A DNA stretch of 64,000 bases. Source: Demequina silvatica (GTDB lineage: Bacteria; Actinomycetota; Actinomycetes; Actinomycetales; Demequinaceae). The stretch is taken from NCBI RefSeq assembly GCF_000971215.1, contig NZ_BBMA01000005.1, forward strand, positions 246,842 to 310,841. Reading direction: 5' to 3'. Under the pieces are notes generated by a model. That model worked only from the letters and a program-made list of their open reading frames with translations. It had not been told where the DNA came from and did no database searches. Of this stretch, positions 20,041 to 28,489 are shown in pieces. Numbering within the stretch: the stretch's first letter is position 1; each line of letters begins with the position of its first letter. A program made the position numbers and the translations under genes.

Positions 20041-20526
20041 TCAGCCGCGCTCGGCGGCCAGCGCTGCGGAGACCGCGTCGACCACGCCGTCCGGCACGTA
20101 CCGGCCGATGGCCCCGCCGTGCCGCGCAACGTCCCGCACCAGGGAGGACGCGACGTGGCTGAGGGCGTTGTCGCCGGTGATGAAGACGGTCTCGATGCCG
20201 CTGAGCGAGCGGTTCATGAGCGCCATGGGCCGCTCGTAGTCGTAGTCGGCGCCGCCGCGCAGCCCCTTGACGATCACGCCCGCGCCGATCCCCTTGCAGA
20301 AGTCCACGAGCAGCCCCTCGACGGGGACCACCTCGACGCCCTCGAGCGGCTCGACGGCGCGGCGTGCGAGCGCCACGCGCGTGTCGAGGTCCAGCAGCGG
20401 GGTCTTGGTGGAGTTGTGGGCGACGGCCAGGACGACCCTCGAGAACATCGACCGCGCACGGGTCGCGATGTCGACGTGGCCCCACGTCACCGGGTCGAAG
20501 GTTCCGGGAAAGACGGCGGTGGTCAT
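20041..20526 (-). CDS. coaD: Phosphopantetheine adenylyltransferase
   Basis: Makes dephospho-CoA from 4'-phosphopantetheine. The 161-aa protein has the nucleotidyltransferase motif FPGTFDPVTWGHVDIATRA at the N-terminus and the family length. Its ATG overlaps the rsmD stop (ATGA), so the two are coupled; a TAGCGT 6 bases before the ATG might be an internal leaderless promoter. Confidence 0.96.
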   Translation of the reverse strand: MTTAVFPGTFDPVTWGHVDIATRARSMFSRVVLAVAHNSTKTPLLDLDTRVALARRAVEPLEGVEVVPVEGLLVDFCKGIGAGVIVKGLRGGADYDYERPMALMNRSLSGIETVFITGDNALSHVASSLVRDVARHGGAIGRYVPDGVVDAVSAALAAERG

Positions 20527-21116
20527 GCGTCGACGCTACCGCCGTCCGCATCCGCGTCCAATTCGGGTGCCGCGGCGCGCGCGTAGTGGATGGCCGTCTC
20601 GCCGTACGCCTTCGACGCGACCGCCTCGAGCGTGTCCGGCCACGGCGCGTCGCCCGCGCGGCTCGACCATTCGAGCACCACCAGGCCGCCCGGCGCGATC
20701 CGGTCGCCCGCGGCGGCCAGGACCTGCGCAAGCTCCGCCCGGGGGATGTCGTACGGCGGGTCCAGCAGGATCACGTCCCAGGGCTCCGCGTCGCGCGACA
20801 GGAACGGGCGCACCCGCTCCTTCACCACGGTGACGGCGCCGCCGGCGGACAGGTCGCGCGCGTTCGAGCGCAGCACCGCGGTCGCGCGGGCGTCGGCCTC
20901 GACCAGCGTCGCGTGCGCGGCACCCCGGCTGACCGCCTCGAAGCCCAGCGCCCCCGAGCCCGCGAACAGGTCGAGCACGCGCGCGCCGCGGAGGTGGTCG
21001 CCGTGGTCGAGGCGGCTGAACACGGCCTCCCGCACGCGGTCCGTGGTGGGGCGCGTGCCGCGCGGCGGCACCGCGAGCCGGCGGCCGCCCCAACGGCCGG
21101 CGATGATCCTGGTCAC
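20523..21116 (-). CDS. rsmD: 16S rRNA (guanine-966-N2)-methyltransferase RsmD
   Basis: The 197-aa SAM-dependent methyltransferase begins MTRIIAGRWGGRRLAVPP and contains LDLFAGSGALGFEAVSRG (SAM site) and the catalytic LLDPPYD. It starts with GTG. TAGGCT lies 6 bases before it, so a leaderless transcript is likely, matching other genes in this window. Confidence 0.95.
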   Translation of the reverse strand: MTRIIAGRWGGRRLAVPPRGTRPTTDRVREAVFSRLDHGDHLRGARVLDLFAGSGALGFEAVSRGAAHATLVEADARATAVLRSNARDLSAGGAVTVVKERVRPFLSRDAEPWDVILLDPPYDIPRAELAQVLAAAGDRIAPGGLVVLEWSSRAGDAPWPDTLEAVASKAYGETAIHYARAAAPELDADADGGSVDA

Positions 21117-21143
21117 GCCACCAGCCTAGGGGGACGCGCGGAG

Positions 21144-21153
21144 GGACGATGCG
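21144..21153 (+). repeat. GGACGATGCG dispersed motif, after surface protein gene
   Basis: Exact copy with extended flank GCGGTCGCC, placed directly after the stop codon at 21162. Confidence 0.85.
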
Positions 21154-21161
21154 GCGGTCGC

Positions 21162-21980
21162 CTACCCGCCCGCGCTGGCCGTGGTGGTGGGCGCGGGGGT
21201 CGACGCCGGGGTCGGGGACGGCGACGGGGAGCGCTCCGGGGAGGGTGCGGGCGACGGCGTCGGGGAGCTCGCGGGTGCGGACTCCTCGATGAAGGCGAGC
21301 GCGTCGGCGAGGTCCTCGCAGGTCGCGAGGTCGGCGGCCTCCCGCTCGGCGGAGCCGCGCACCCAGCGCGCCGTGTCGTCGGCCAGCTCCGGGTCGTCGG
21401 GCTCGCCGCGGAGCTCCTTGAGGTCCTCCCACGCACGCTCCGTGTCGGCGAGGCAGGCGCGGATCGCGGAGTCGTCGAGCGGGGACGGGGAGGACGGCTG
21501 CCCGGTGGTGGGGCCGGGCGCGGGCGTCGGGGCGGCGGTCGGGCCTGAGGCCGGGGTGCCGCCGGTCCCCTGCTGCCCCGGCGCGGACCCGGGGTCCGTC
21601 CCCGGGGACGCGGCGGGGTCCGGGGCGCCGCCCTCGCCACCGCCGAGGCCGTCGTCGTCGCCCGGGGCGACCGGCGCATCGTCCACCGTCACGCCGGTCG
21701 TCCCGGTGTCGACCGGCGGGATCGTGCCGCCCTCGCCGGCGTCCTCGAGGGCCGTGTACGCGGCGCCCCGCGCGGCGGCCTCCGCGCGCGACGGGCCCCC
21801 CGTGCCGTCGCGCGCGCCGTCCTCGCCCGCGGGCGCCCAGTCGCCCGCCTCGATCGCGATGGCGAACGCCGTCGAGTCGTTGAGGTGCGCGGAGGTGGTG
21901 GCGGCGAGCGCGGGCACGCCCAGCGCGGCCACCGCCGCGAGCGCGCCCGCGACCGCCGCCTTCCCCCTCGTGGACGTCAT
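21162..21980 (-). CDS. Secreted low-complexity protein, probable SipW-type substrate
   Basis: A 272-aa protein with a hydrophobic N-terminal segment (residues 7-28), followed by TSAHLNDSTAFAIAI, very like TSANLNDQVSFQI in the gene two positions upstream. The middle is Pro/Gly/Asp-rich (about 90-170), and the end is Ser/Pro/Thr repeats, typical of an extended wall-spanning stalk. The shared post-signal motif and the intervening SipW-like peptidase suggest it is exported and trimmed by that enzyme. A dispersed motif (21675) reads VDDAP. No LPxTG motif is seen. The start has GGGAGG 8 bases upstream. Confidence 0.7.
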   Translation of the reverse strand: MTSTRGKAAVAGALAAVAALGVPALAATTSAHLNDSTAFAIAIEAGDWAPAGEDGARDGTGGPSRAEAAARGAAYTALEDAGEGGTIPPVDTGTTGVTVDDAPVAPGDDDGLGGGEGGAPDPAASPGTDPGSAPGQQGTGGTPASGPTAAPTPAPGPTTGQPSSPSPLDDSAIRACLADTERAWEDLKELRGEPDDPELADDTARWVRGSAEREAADLATCEDLADALAFIEESAPASSPTPSPAPSPERSPSPSPTPASTPAPTTTASAGG

Positions 21981-21983
21981 GGG

Positions 21984-22529
21984 TCAGCCTCCCGCTCGCT
22001 CGGGACGGGTCGCGGCGAGCGCGGGCTCGTCGGCGCCGTCCTCGTCGTCGGGATCGCGCATGAGGTACATGCCCGCGCAGGCGAGCAGCACCAGGCCGAT
22101 GGGGATGAGGACCACCGGCCGGGAGACGGCCTCGAGCACCGCGCCGGCGCCGGGGACGGTGAGCGCGAGCACCAGGACGTCGCCCTGCGCGACGTACGGC
22201 TCCTGGTCCGCGGAGGCGTTCGCGTCCCCCTGCATGCCGACCAGCCGGTCCTCGCCCACCGGATCGATCCAGACGACGCGGTGCGTGACCAGGGACGTGC
22301 CGTCCGAGCTCGGGAGCGTGGCGATGTCCCCCACCTCGAGCTCGGACGCGCGGATGGGCCGGTCGATGATGAGGTCGCCCGCCGCGATCGCGGGCTCCAT
22401 CGAACCGGAGACCACGATGAGGGGGCGGATCAGCCCCAGCGCGGTCGCGAGCCACACGAGCCCGAGGAGCACGCCGACGACGGCGCCGACCCAGAGGCCG
22501 GCACCGCCGACGGCGCGCATGACTCGCAT
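21984..22529 (-). CDS. sipW: SipW-like (Ser-His, ER-type) signal peptidase I
   Basis: The 181-aa membrane protein has an N-terminal span (about 8-33), the catalytic serine in SGSMEPAI, the histidine of the Ser-His dyad in VTHRVVWID, and a second span near 140-160. The His instead of Lys is the hallmark of archaeal/eukaryotic-type signal peptidases and of Bacillus SipW, which processes TasA-type matrix proteins. It lies between the genes for two proteins with similar N-terminal signals. Confidence 0.85.
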   Translation of the reverse strand: MRVMRAVGGAGLWVGAVVGVLLGLVWLATALGLIRPLIVVSGSMEPAIAAGDLIIDRPIRASELEVGDIATLPSSDGTSLVTHRVVWIDPVGEDRLVGMQGDANASADQEPYVAQGDVLVLALTVPGAGAVLEAVSRPVVLIPIGLVLLACAGMYLMRDPDDEDGADEPALAATRPERAGG

Positions 22530-22562
22530 GGTGATCGGGCGCCCTTCTTGCGCGGGCGTCCG

Positions 22563-23249
22563 CTAGCTGCCGTTCGAGGTGTCGAGCATGCCCGTCACCA
22601 GCAGGGAGACCCAGCCCTCGGAGTCGACGAACTCCTCGCTCCACTCCTTCGGGGCGCGGATCTTCACGATGAAGGAGCCCTCCTCGTCGGGTTCGAGCGC
22701 GAGGTACGGCTTGCCGACCAGGCCCACCTTGACGCCGTCGGAATGGTGCCACCGCGCGACGGAGGCCGAGGTCTCGAACATGGGCCCGCTGCCGGTGGGC
22801 TTGCCCGCGAGCACCTTCATGTCGGTGTCGCCGGCGTTGAGGACCGTCACCTTGACGTACTTGGTCTCGCCCGGGAGCAGCGCGCCGATGTCGCCGACGT
22901 CGATGGGCACGGCCTCGCCGAGCGCGCCCTCGTCGTACCAGGCGGACCCGGTCTCGGGGCAGGTGTCGATGACGTCGTCGAGGTCGATCGGGCCGTGACC
23001 CGGGTACCCGCCGAAGCGGGCCTGCGCCAGGGCGGCGTCCTCGACGGGCTCCTCGATCGCGGGGCCGCAGCCCTGCAGGTCGAAGTTGGCCGCGTAGGTG
23101 CGGATCTGGAAGCTGACCTGGTCGTTGAGGTTTGCGGACGTGATCGCCGCGCCGACACCCGCGAGCGCGAGTCCGGACAGTCCCAGCATGGCCAGGGCTC
23201 GACGGCCCCGGCGCGTGCGCGTGCGCGCAGAAGTGCTCACAGCACTCAT
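22563..23249 (-). CDS. SipW-dependent (TasA/camelysin-like) surface protein
   Basis: A 228-aa protein with a basic start, a hydrophobic stretch LAMLGLSGLALAGVGAAI and then TSANLNDQVSFQI, the pattern of SipW-type signal peptides. The mature part looks beta-rich (LLPGETKYVKVTVLNAGD, EEGSFIVKIRAP), as expected of a TasA/camelysin-type fold, with two cysteines (CGPA, DTCPE). It is first in the operon with SipW, with GAGGGGG before the ATG. Fibre formation is inferred from family, not seen. Confidence 0.75.
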   Translation of the reverse strand: MSAVSTSARTRTRRGRRALAMLGLSGLALAGVGAAITSANLNDQVSFQIRTYAANFDLQGCGPAIEEPVEDAALAQARFGGYPGHGPIDLDDVIDTCPETGSAWYDEGALGEAVPIDVGDIGALLPGETKYVKVTVLNAGDTDMKVLAGKPTGSGPMFETSASVARWHHSDGVKVGLVGKPYLALEPDEEGSFIVKIRAPKEWSEEFVDSEGWVSLLVTGMLDTSNGS

Positions 23250-23323
23250 GTGAATCCCCCTCGGTTGCCGGGCTGCATTGCCCGGTGGGGCAAGCCGCGA
23301 CGGCCCGAGCGCCCCCTTGGTCC

Positions 23324-23337
23324 GATTCGGACGAATC
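23324..23337. promoter_or_regulatory. Palindrome upstream of the SipW operon
   Basis: GATTCG-GA-CGAATC is a perfect palindrome about 75 bases before the first gene of the SipW cluster, followed by a further ATTCGGAA. It may be an operator or overlap the promoter; no clear -10/-35 pair was found. Confidence 0.4.
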
Positions 23338-23426
23338 AGACAATTCGGAACGTATCGAGCAGGGGGTGAGGCCGCAAACGGTGGCGTGAAGTCACCGCGC
23401 TGCCAGGGGGGACGCGAGGGACCCGA

Positions 23427-24671
23427 TCAGTCCTCGATGCGGCGGAGCACCTCGAGGCACGCGCGGGCGTTGTGGTACGGGCACTTCCACGGCCCCATCT
23501 TGAGATCGCCGGTGCCGCCGCTCATGGGCCGGTTTTCCGCGTCGAGGCGCGCGAACCACTCGCCGTTGCGGTGGTCCTTGATGTGCGTCTCGATGAAGTC
23601 CCACGAGCGGATCGCGGCGCGCCTGTCCTCGGCACGGCCGCCGAGCTGGAACGCGTTGAGCCAGCCCACCACGCCCTCGGCCTGGGGCCACCAGTGGCGG
23701 TCCCGGTCGGTGGGGCCGTCGGGGGTGCCGGCGTAGAGCACGGCGCCGTCGGCGTCCACGCCCTCACGCCTGACCGCCTCCGCGAGCGCCAGGGACGCCT
23801 CGCGCGTGCGCCACTCGAGGTCGGCGTCCTCGACGCCGTGCGCCGCGAGCGCCTCCCACGCCTCCCACAGCAGCCACGAGGTCTCGATGTCGTGGCCGTA
23901 GGAGACGCCGTCGGAGGCGGGCTCCCAGCTCTCGTCGAAGTACAGAGCGCAGTGCGCGAACGGGGCGTCGCGCACGATGCAGTCGAGCGTGGTGCGCAGC
24001 AGTGTCTCGAGCGACTCCCGCACCGCGAGGTCCGCGGAGGCGCGCAAGAGCTCCGTCAGGGCCTCGAGCACGTGGAGGTTGGTGTTCATCGACTTGGGCA
24101 CGTCCGGGTCGACGTCGGACAGAGCGAGCCGCGACGTGGGCGACCAGTCGCGCGCGAGCGCCTCGACGTAGCCGCCGTACTCGAGGTCGCGCGCGGTCGC
24201 GTCGAGCACGCCGGCGAGCCACAGCGCGCGCTCGAGCGCGTCGTCGTCGCCGGTCGCCCGTGCCCACGCCGCGAGCCCGTAGACCGTGAAGGCCTGCGCG
24301 TAGACCTGCTTGCGGTCATCGAGGACCGCGCCGTCCGCGTCGAGCGACCAGAAGACGCCGCCGTGCTGGACGTCCCACATGGGGCCCGTGAGCAGGTCGA
24401 ACGCGCGCCGTGCGCTGGCGAGGTGCCGCTCGCGCTGCGCGGGCAGCGCCTGCGCGGCGGCGGAGAAGGTCCACAGGATCCGTGCGGCCAGCACCGCGTG
24501 GCGCGGCAGGTCGTCGAGGTAGTCGAGATCGTCGCTGACGCCGCCCCGGAGCGTGCCGTCGGGCGCGAAGGCGTGCGCCTCCCAGAACGGCAGGATCCCT
24601 TGGGACAGCTCGCGCTCCGCGAGATCGCGCAGGGCGGACAGCTGACGATCGGCGCTGATGGCTTCCGTCAT
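23427..24671 (-). CDS. AGE-family (cellobiose 2-epimerase-like) sugar epimerase
   Basis: A 414-aa (alpha/alpha)6-barrel protein of the N-acylglucosamine 2-epimerase superfamily. Family features are HGGVFWSLDADG (catalytic-region Arg/His segment), KQVYAQAFTVYGLA, MNTNLHVLEALTEL, SYGHDIETSWLL and KMGPWKCPYHNARACLEVL. These fit cellobiose 2-epimerase best, though mannose-type isomerases share them. MTEAIS at 24671 is chosen because TACAGT ends 7 bases before it, giving a leaderless mRNA; the open frame extends upstream without support. A LacI-type half operator overlaps this promoter. Confidence 0.85.
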   Translation of the reverse strand: MTEAISADRQLSALRDLAERELSQGILPFWEAHAFAPDGTLRGGVSDDLDYLDDLPRHAVLAARILWTFSAAAQALPAQRERHLASARRAFDLLTGPMWDVQHGGVFWSLDADGAVLDDRKQVYAQAFTVYGLAAWARATGDDDALERALWLAGVLDATARDLEYGGYVEALARDWSPTSRLALSDVDPDVPKSMNTNLHVLEALTELLRASADLAVRESLETLLRTTLDCIVRDAPFAHCALYFDESWEPASDGVSYGHDIETSWLLWEAWEALAAHGVEDADLEWRTREASLALAEAVRREGVDADGAVLYAGTPDGPTDRDRHWWPQAEGVVGWLNAFQLGGRAEDRRAAIRSWDFIETHIKDHRNGEWFARLDAENRPMSGGTGDLKMGPWKCPYHNARACLEVLRRIED

Positions 24672-24680
24672 AGCGAGAAC

Positions 24681-24694
24681 TGTAAACGCTCCCA
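24681..24694 (-). promoter_or_regulatory. CebR/LacI-like half operator over a leaderless promoter
   Basis: On the minus strand TGGGAGCG-TTTACA matches the first half of the Streptomyces CebR box TGGGAGCGCTCCCA; the second half is degenerate. It overlaps the TACAGT -10 element of the epimerase gene, so a LacI-family repressor responding to cellobiose is a reasonable guess. Confidence 0.45.
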
Positions 24695-24723
24695 CGCGGG
24701 ACCTCGTCACCCCGCCCGGCCCG

Positions 24724-24733
24724 CGCATCGTCC
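24724..24733 (-). repeat. GGACGATGCG dispersed motif, after cpYpsA-like gene
   Basis: Exact copy, in the opposite sense orientation to most post-stop copies, about 6 bases from the stop codon at 24739. Confidence 0.85.
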
Positions 24734-24738
24734 CCCGG

Positions 24739-25266
24739 TCAGCGCGCGAAGGGGGTGAGCAGCGCGACCAGCAGCTCGCGCGCGGCGCCGCGGATGCCCG
24801 GCGCCTCCGACTCGCGCGGGCCTGCGACGTCGAGCGTGGGTGGCGTGCCGGGGACCTCGGCGAGCAGGCGCGCGACGGTGTCGCGCGCCGCCTTCTCCCC
24901 CTCGAGCGGGTGGGACAGCGAGATCGGCAGGATCGCGAGGGGCCGGCCCAGGCGCTCGGCCTCCCGCAGCGTGACGCCGGTGCCGGGGGACGATGCGCCC
25001 TCGGCCACGATCACGAGCACGGCTCCCGCTTCGCGCACGTTGAGCGCCGTGCGCTCGGCCGGGTCGGCGGACGGGGTCTCGCGCAGCAGCGGGTAGAGGC
25101 CGCGCACGCCGGGCGCCTCGGGGAGGTCCTCGGCCCAGCCGCCCGCCGGGCACCACCCGCCGTACTCGATCCCGAGCACCGCGGCCGCCTCGAGCGCGGC
25201 GCGGTCCACGCCGCTCTGCCCGCCGCACACCAGGCGGAGGCCGCGCGAGACGTCGAGATGCCTCAC
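24739..25266 (-). CDS. cpYpsA-type Rossmann protein (putative molybdenum carrier family)
   Basis: The 175-aa product has LVCGGQSGVDRAALEAAAVLG, then GGWCPAGGWAED and YPLLRET, the pattern of circularly permuted YpsA / 'putative molybdenum carrier' proteins of the SLOG/TDS-like nucleotide-binding group. The GTG start overlaps the TetR stop (GTGA). The real ligand is unknown; members of this group often bind nucleotide derivatives. A dispersed motif (24988) reads GASSPG in a loop. Confidence 0.75.
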   Translation of the reverse strand: MRHLDVSRGLRLVCGGQSGVDRAALEAAAVLGIEYGGWCPAGGWAEDLPEAPGVRGLYPLLRETPSADPAERTALNVREAGAVLVIVAEGASSPGTGVTLREAERLGRPLAILPISLSHPLEGEKAARDTVARLLAEVPGTPPTLDVAGPRESEAPGIRGAARELLVALLTPFAR

Positions 25267-25871
25267 GCGGGGGCCTCGCCCAGGGCCAGGTACCGGTCGA
25301 TCGTGGGCGCCACCAGGTCGAGCAGCTCGTCGCGCGGCATGGCGGCCACGCTCGGGATCTGGATCACGTACCGCGCGAACGCGAGCCCGAGCAGCTGCGA
25401 CGCGGCGAGCGCGACGCCCGGAGAATCCGCGCCTCCAGGAGCGCGGCTCGCGACGCGCGCGAGCAGCACGCCGCGGAGCGATTCGAGCGCCTCGGGCGCC
25501 GTCATGGCGGTGCCGATCATCGCTCGGATGACGGCGAGGTTGTCCGGGTCCTCCCACAGGCCAAGATACGCGTCGATGGCCCGTCTCCCCTGGTCGGGCC
25601 CCCGCTGGTCGAGGACCGCGGACATCCGGGCGACTATCCCGGAGCCGTCCGCGACGGCCTGCGCGAACAGGGACGCCTTGTCGCCGAAGTAATGGCGGAT
25701 GAGGGCGGGATCCACGCCTGCATCGTTGGCGATCGCGCGCAGCGATGCTCCCCGGAAGCCGCTGGTCGCGAAGGCCCGGAGCGCGGCGGCGAGGATCGCC
25801 TCGCGCGTCCCGCTGACTCCGGGGCGACGCCCAGCGGAGCGCACCGCACGCGCGACCCGGTCTCCAGCCAT
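25263..25871 (-). CDS. TetR-family transcriptional regulator
   Basis: The 202-aa protein has an N-terminal TetR helix-turn-helix (about residues 20-65, TREAILAAALRAFATSGFRGASLRAIANDAGVDPALIRHYFGDK in segments) and a ligand domain with a C-terminal pattern common in regulators of ABC exporters. It is divergent from the exporter genes and probably represses them. TAGGCT ends 6 bases before the ATG, implying a leaderless mRNA. Confidence 0.9.
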   Translation of the reverse strand: MAGDRVARAVRSAGRRPGVSGTREAILAAALRAFATSGFRGASLRAIANDAGVDPALIRHYFGDKASLFAQAVADGSGIVARMSAVLDQRGPDQGRRAIDAYLGLWEDPDNLAVIRAMIGTAMTAPEALESLRGVLLARVASRAPGGADSPGVALAASQLLGLAFARYVIQIPSVAAMPRDELLDLVAPTIDRYLALGEAPA

Positions 25872-25985
25872 GACGCCAGCCTAATGCGCCGCCCCCGGGA
25901 ACTCCTCACTTGTGGAATTCCTGGCATGTGCAGTTGAATGTCAGACGAGCCCGCATCTCGCGGACCGCGCAGCCCTGGAGGCAAC

Positions 25986-26897
25986 ATGTCCGCAGATGAG
26001 ACCGTGATCGAGACCCAGGGACTCGTCAAGCGCTTCGGGAGCTTCACGGCCCTCGACGGCCTCGACCTGTCCGTCGCGCGGGGCGAGGTGCACGGCTTCC
26101 TCGGCCCGAACGGCGCGGGCAAGTCGACCACCATCCGCGTCCTCCTGGGCCTGCTCCGCGCGAACGGGGGGACGGCCCGGCTGCTGGGCGGCGACCCGTG
26201 GTCCGACGTGGTCGAGCTGCACCGGCGCCTCGCCTATGTCCCCGGCGACGTCGCGCTCTGGCCCTCGATGTCCGGAGGCGAGGCGATCGACCTCCTGGGC
26301 TCCCTGCGAGGCGGGTTGGACGATGCGAGGCGCGCCGAGCTCATCGAGCGCTTCGAGCTCGACCCGACCAAGCGCGGCCGCCAGTACTCCAAGGGCAACC
26401 GCCAGAAGGTCGCCATCGTCGCGGCGCTCGCGTCGAACGCCGAGCTGCTCATCCTCGACGAGCCCACCTCCGGCCTCGACCCGCTCATGGAGAACGTCTT
26501 CCAGGAGGTGCTCGGCGAGGCGAAGGACCGCGGCGCGACCGTGCTCCTGTCCAGCCACATCCTGTCCGAGGTCGAGACCCTCGCGGACCGGCTCAGCATC
26601 ATCCGCGCCGGCAAGATCGTCGAGACGGGCACCCTCGCCCAGATCCGCGGTGACGCGCGCACGAGCGTCCACGCGACGCTGGCGCGCGTCCCCGCGGCGG
26701 CGGACCTCGCGGCGCTCCACGACGTCCGCCTCGACGGCGCGGTGCTCACCGCGACGGTGGACCCCGACGGCATCGGCGCGGCGATGACCCTGCTCGCGCC
26801 CTACGGGCTCGAGGCCCTCACCGTGACCCCGCCGTCGCTCGAGAGCCTGTTCCTGCGCCTGTACGAGAACGAGGACGACGTGGCGGGAACCCGATGA
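25986..26897 (+). CDS. ABC exporter ATPase subunit
   Basis: The 303-aa ATPase has Walker A GPNGAGKST, signature YSKGNRQKVAIVAAL, Walker B LLILDEPTSGLDP and H-loop SSHIL, with a C-terminal extension like DrrA-type drug exporters. The ATG at 25986 has GGAGG 6 bases upstream and is preferred over the in-frame ATG at 25938. It overlaps the permease gene by 4 bases. A dispersed motif (26318) reads LDDAR. Confidence 0.92.
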   Translation: MSADETVIETQGLVKRFGSFTALDGLDLSVARGEVHGFLGPNGAGKSTTIRVLLGLLRANGGTARLLGGDPWSDVVELHRRLAYVPGDVALWPSMSGGEAIDLLGSLRGGLDDARRAELIERFELDPTKRGRQYSKGNRQKVAIVAALASNAELLILDEPTSGLDPLMENVFQEVLGEAKDRGATVLLSSHILSEVETLADRLSIIRAGKIVETGTLAQIRGDARTSVHATLARVPAAADLAALHDVRLDGAVLTATVDPDGIGAAMTLLAPYGLEALTVTPPSLESLFLRLYENEDDVAGTR

Positions 26898-28489
26898 GCA
26901 CCGCGACCGTCGGCGCGCCCACCCTGCTGCGGACCTCGATCCGCCACGAGGCGCGGTCGTTCGCACCATGGGTCGCGATCGTGTCGATCCTGTCGGCCTC
27001 GTCCGTGCTGGTCTACCCGTGGGTGTTCCCCACGGAGGCGGACCGCGAGGGGCTCGCGACGCTGGTCGGGTCCAACCCCGCGATGGGGCTCATCTTCGGC
27101 CCCGCGTGGGACCTCAGCACGGCCGACGGGTTCAACGCGTGGCGCGCGCTCGCGCTCGGCGGGCTGTTCGCGTCGCTCGGCGCGATCTTCGTGGTGACGA
27201 AGGCGACGCGCGGCCAGGAGGACTCCGGCCAGGCCGAGCTGCTCGCCTCCGGCGTGCTCGGTCGCCAAGCCCGCCTGCTCGTCGCCGTCGGCATGGGGCT
27301 CGTGATGTCGCTCATGGTCGGCGTCGTGTCGTTCCTGCTGGCGTGGGCGTGCGGCGGCGGCGTCGAGGCGACGGCCCTGCTCAGCGCCACCTTCGTCGCG
27401 TCCGGCTGGATGGGCACCGGCATCGCCGCGGTGACCTCGCAGCTGGGCGCCGAGGCCCGCGCCTCGTCCTCCATGGCCGTCGCCGCGGTCGGCACGCTGT
27501 TCATCCTGCGCGGCTTCGCGTACTCCGTCGAGGCCGCGGACTGGGCCATCTGGGTCAACCCGCTCGCGTGGATGACCGAGACCAAGCCGGCCTACGAGGA
27601 CAACTGGGCGCCCCTGATGCTCGCGGTCGCGCTCACGGCCGTGCTCCTCGCCATCGCGTTCGTGTTGCAGACCCGCCGCGACTTCGGGCAGGGCGCGATC
27701 GCTCCCGCACCCGGGCCGGCGCGGGGACGCGCGCGCTCCGCTTGGGCCCTCGCGCTGCGCCTCAACCGCGGCTCGCTGATCGCGTGGGCGATCGGGTTCG
27801 CGGTGCTCGGCGTGGTGTTCGGCTACTTCGTCACGTCGATCACGGACCTGCTGTCGGGCGATGCCGGGATCGCGCAGGTGCTCGCCGCCGGCGCGACCAC
27901 GCCCGAGGACCTGTTCGGGGCGTTCCTCGCGACCATCCTCAGCCTGGTCGGCATCATCTGCTCGATCGCCTGCGTCCAGATGGTGCTGCGGGTGCGCAAG
28001 GAGGAGATGGAGGACCGCGTCGAGCCGCTCATCGCGACACCCGTATCCCGGCCCCGCTACTACGCCGCTCACGTGGGCGTCGCGCTGCTGGCGGCGCCGG
28101 TGTTCCTCACGATCGCGGGCGGCGTGGTCGCGGGCTTCACCTCGAGCGCGGACCTCGGCATCTCGTTCGGCGAGGCGCTGGGCCAGGCGTGGGTCACCGT
28201 GCCAGCCGTGTGGACCGTCACCGCGGTCGCCATCGCGGTCGTCGGCGCGCGCCCGAAGGTCGCGATCGCCGCCTGGGCGGGCGTCGTCGCCTCGTTCGCG
28301 CTCACGCTGCTCGGCCCGACGTTCGGCCTGGACGAGTGGGTGCTGGGCATCAGCCCGTACTATCACGTGCCGCATCTCGCCACGTCGGCGTACACCTGGA
28401 CCGGGTGGGTCGTGGTGATGCTCGTGGGAGCCCTGCTCACCGCGGTCGGCTTCCGAGGCTTCCGTCACCGGGACCTGGCTACCTCGTGA
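26894..28489 (+). CDS. ABC-2 type exporter permease
   Basis: A 531-aa membrane protein with about twelve hydrophobic spans arranged as two similar halves, resembling the permeases of tetronasin/polyketide-antibiotic export systems. The start ATG overlaps the ATPase stop. With the divergent TetR gene it likely forms a drug- or metabolite-induced efflux unit; the substrate is unknown. Confidence 0.85.
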   Translation: MSTATVGAPTLLRTSIRHEARSFAPWVAIVSILSASSVLVYPWVFPTEADREGLATLVGSNPAMGLIFGPAWDLSTADGFNAWRALALGGLFASLGAIFVVTKATRGQEDSGQAELLASGVLGRQARLLVAVGMGLVMSLMVGVVSFLLAWACGGGVEATALLSATFVASGWMGTGIAAVTSQLGAEARASSSMAVAAVGTLFILRGFAYSVEAADWAIWVNPLAWMTETKPAYEDNWAPLMLAVALTAVLLAIAFVLQTRRDFGQGAIAPAPGPARGRARSAWALALRLNRGSLIAWAIGFAVLGVVFGYFVTSITDLLSGDAGIAQVLAAGATTPEDLFGAFLATILSLVGIICSIACVQMVLRVRKEEMEDRVEPLIATPVSRPRYYAAHVGVALLAAPVFLTIAGGVVAGFTSSADLGISFGEALGQAWVTVPAVWTVTAVAIAVVGARPKVAIAAWAGVVASFALTLLGPTFGLDEWVLGISPYYHVPHLATSAYTWTGWVVVMLVGALLTAVGFRGFRHRDLATS

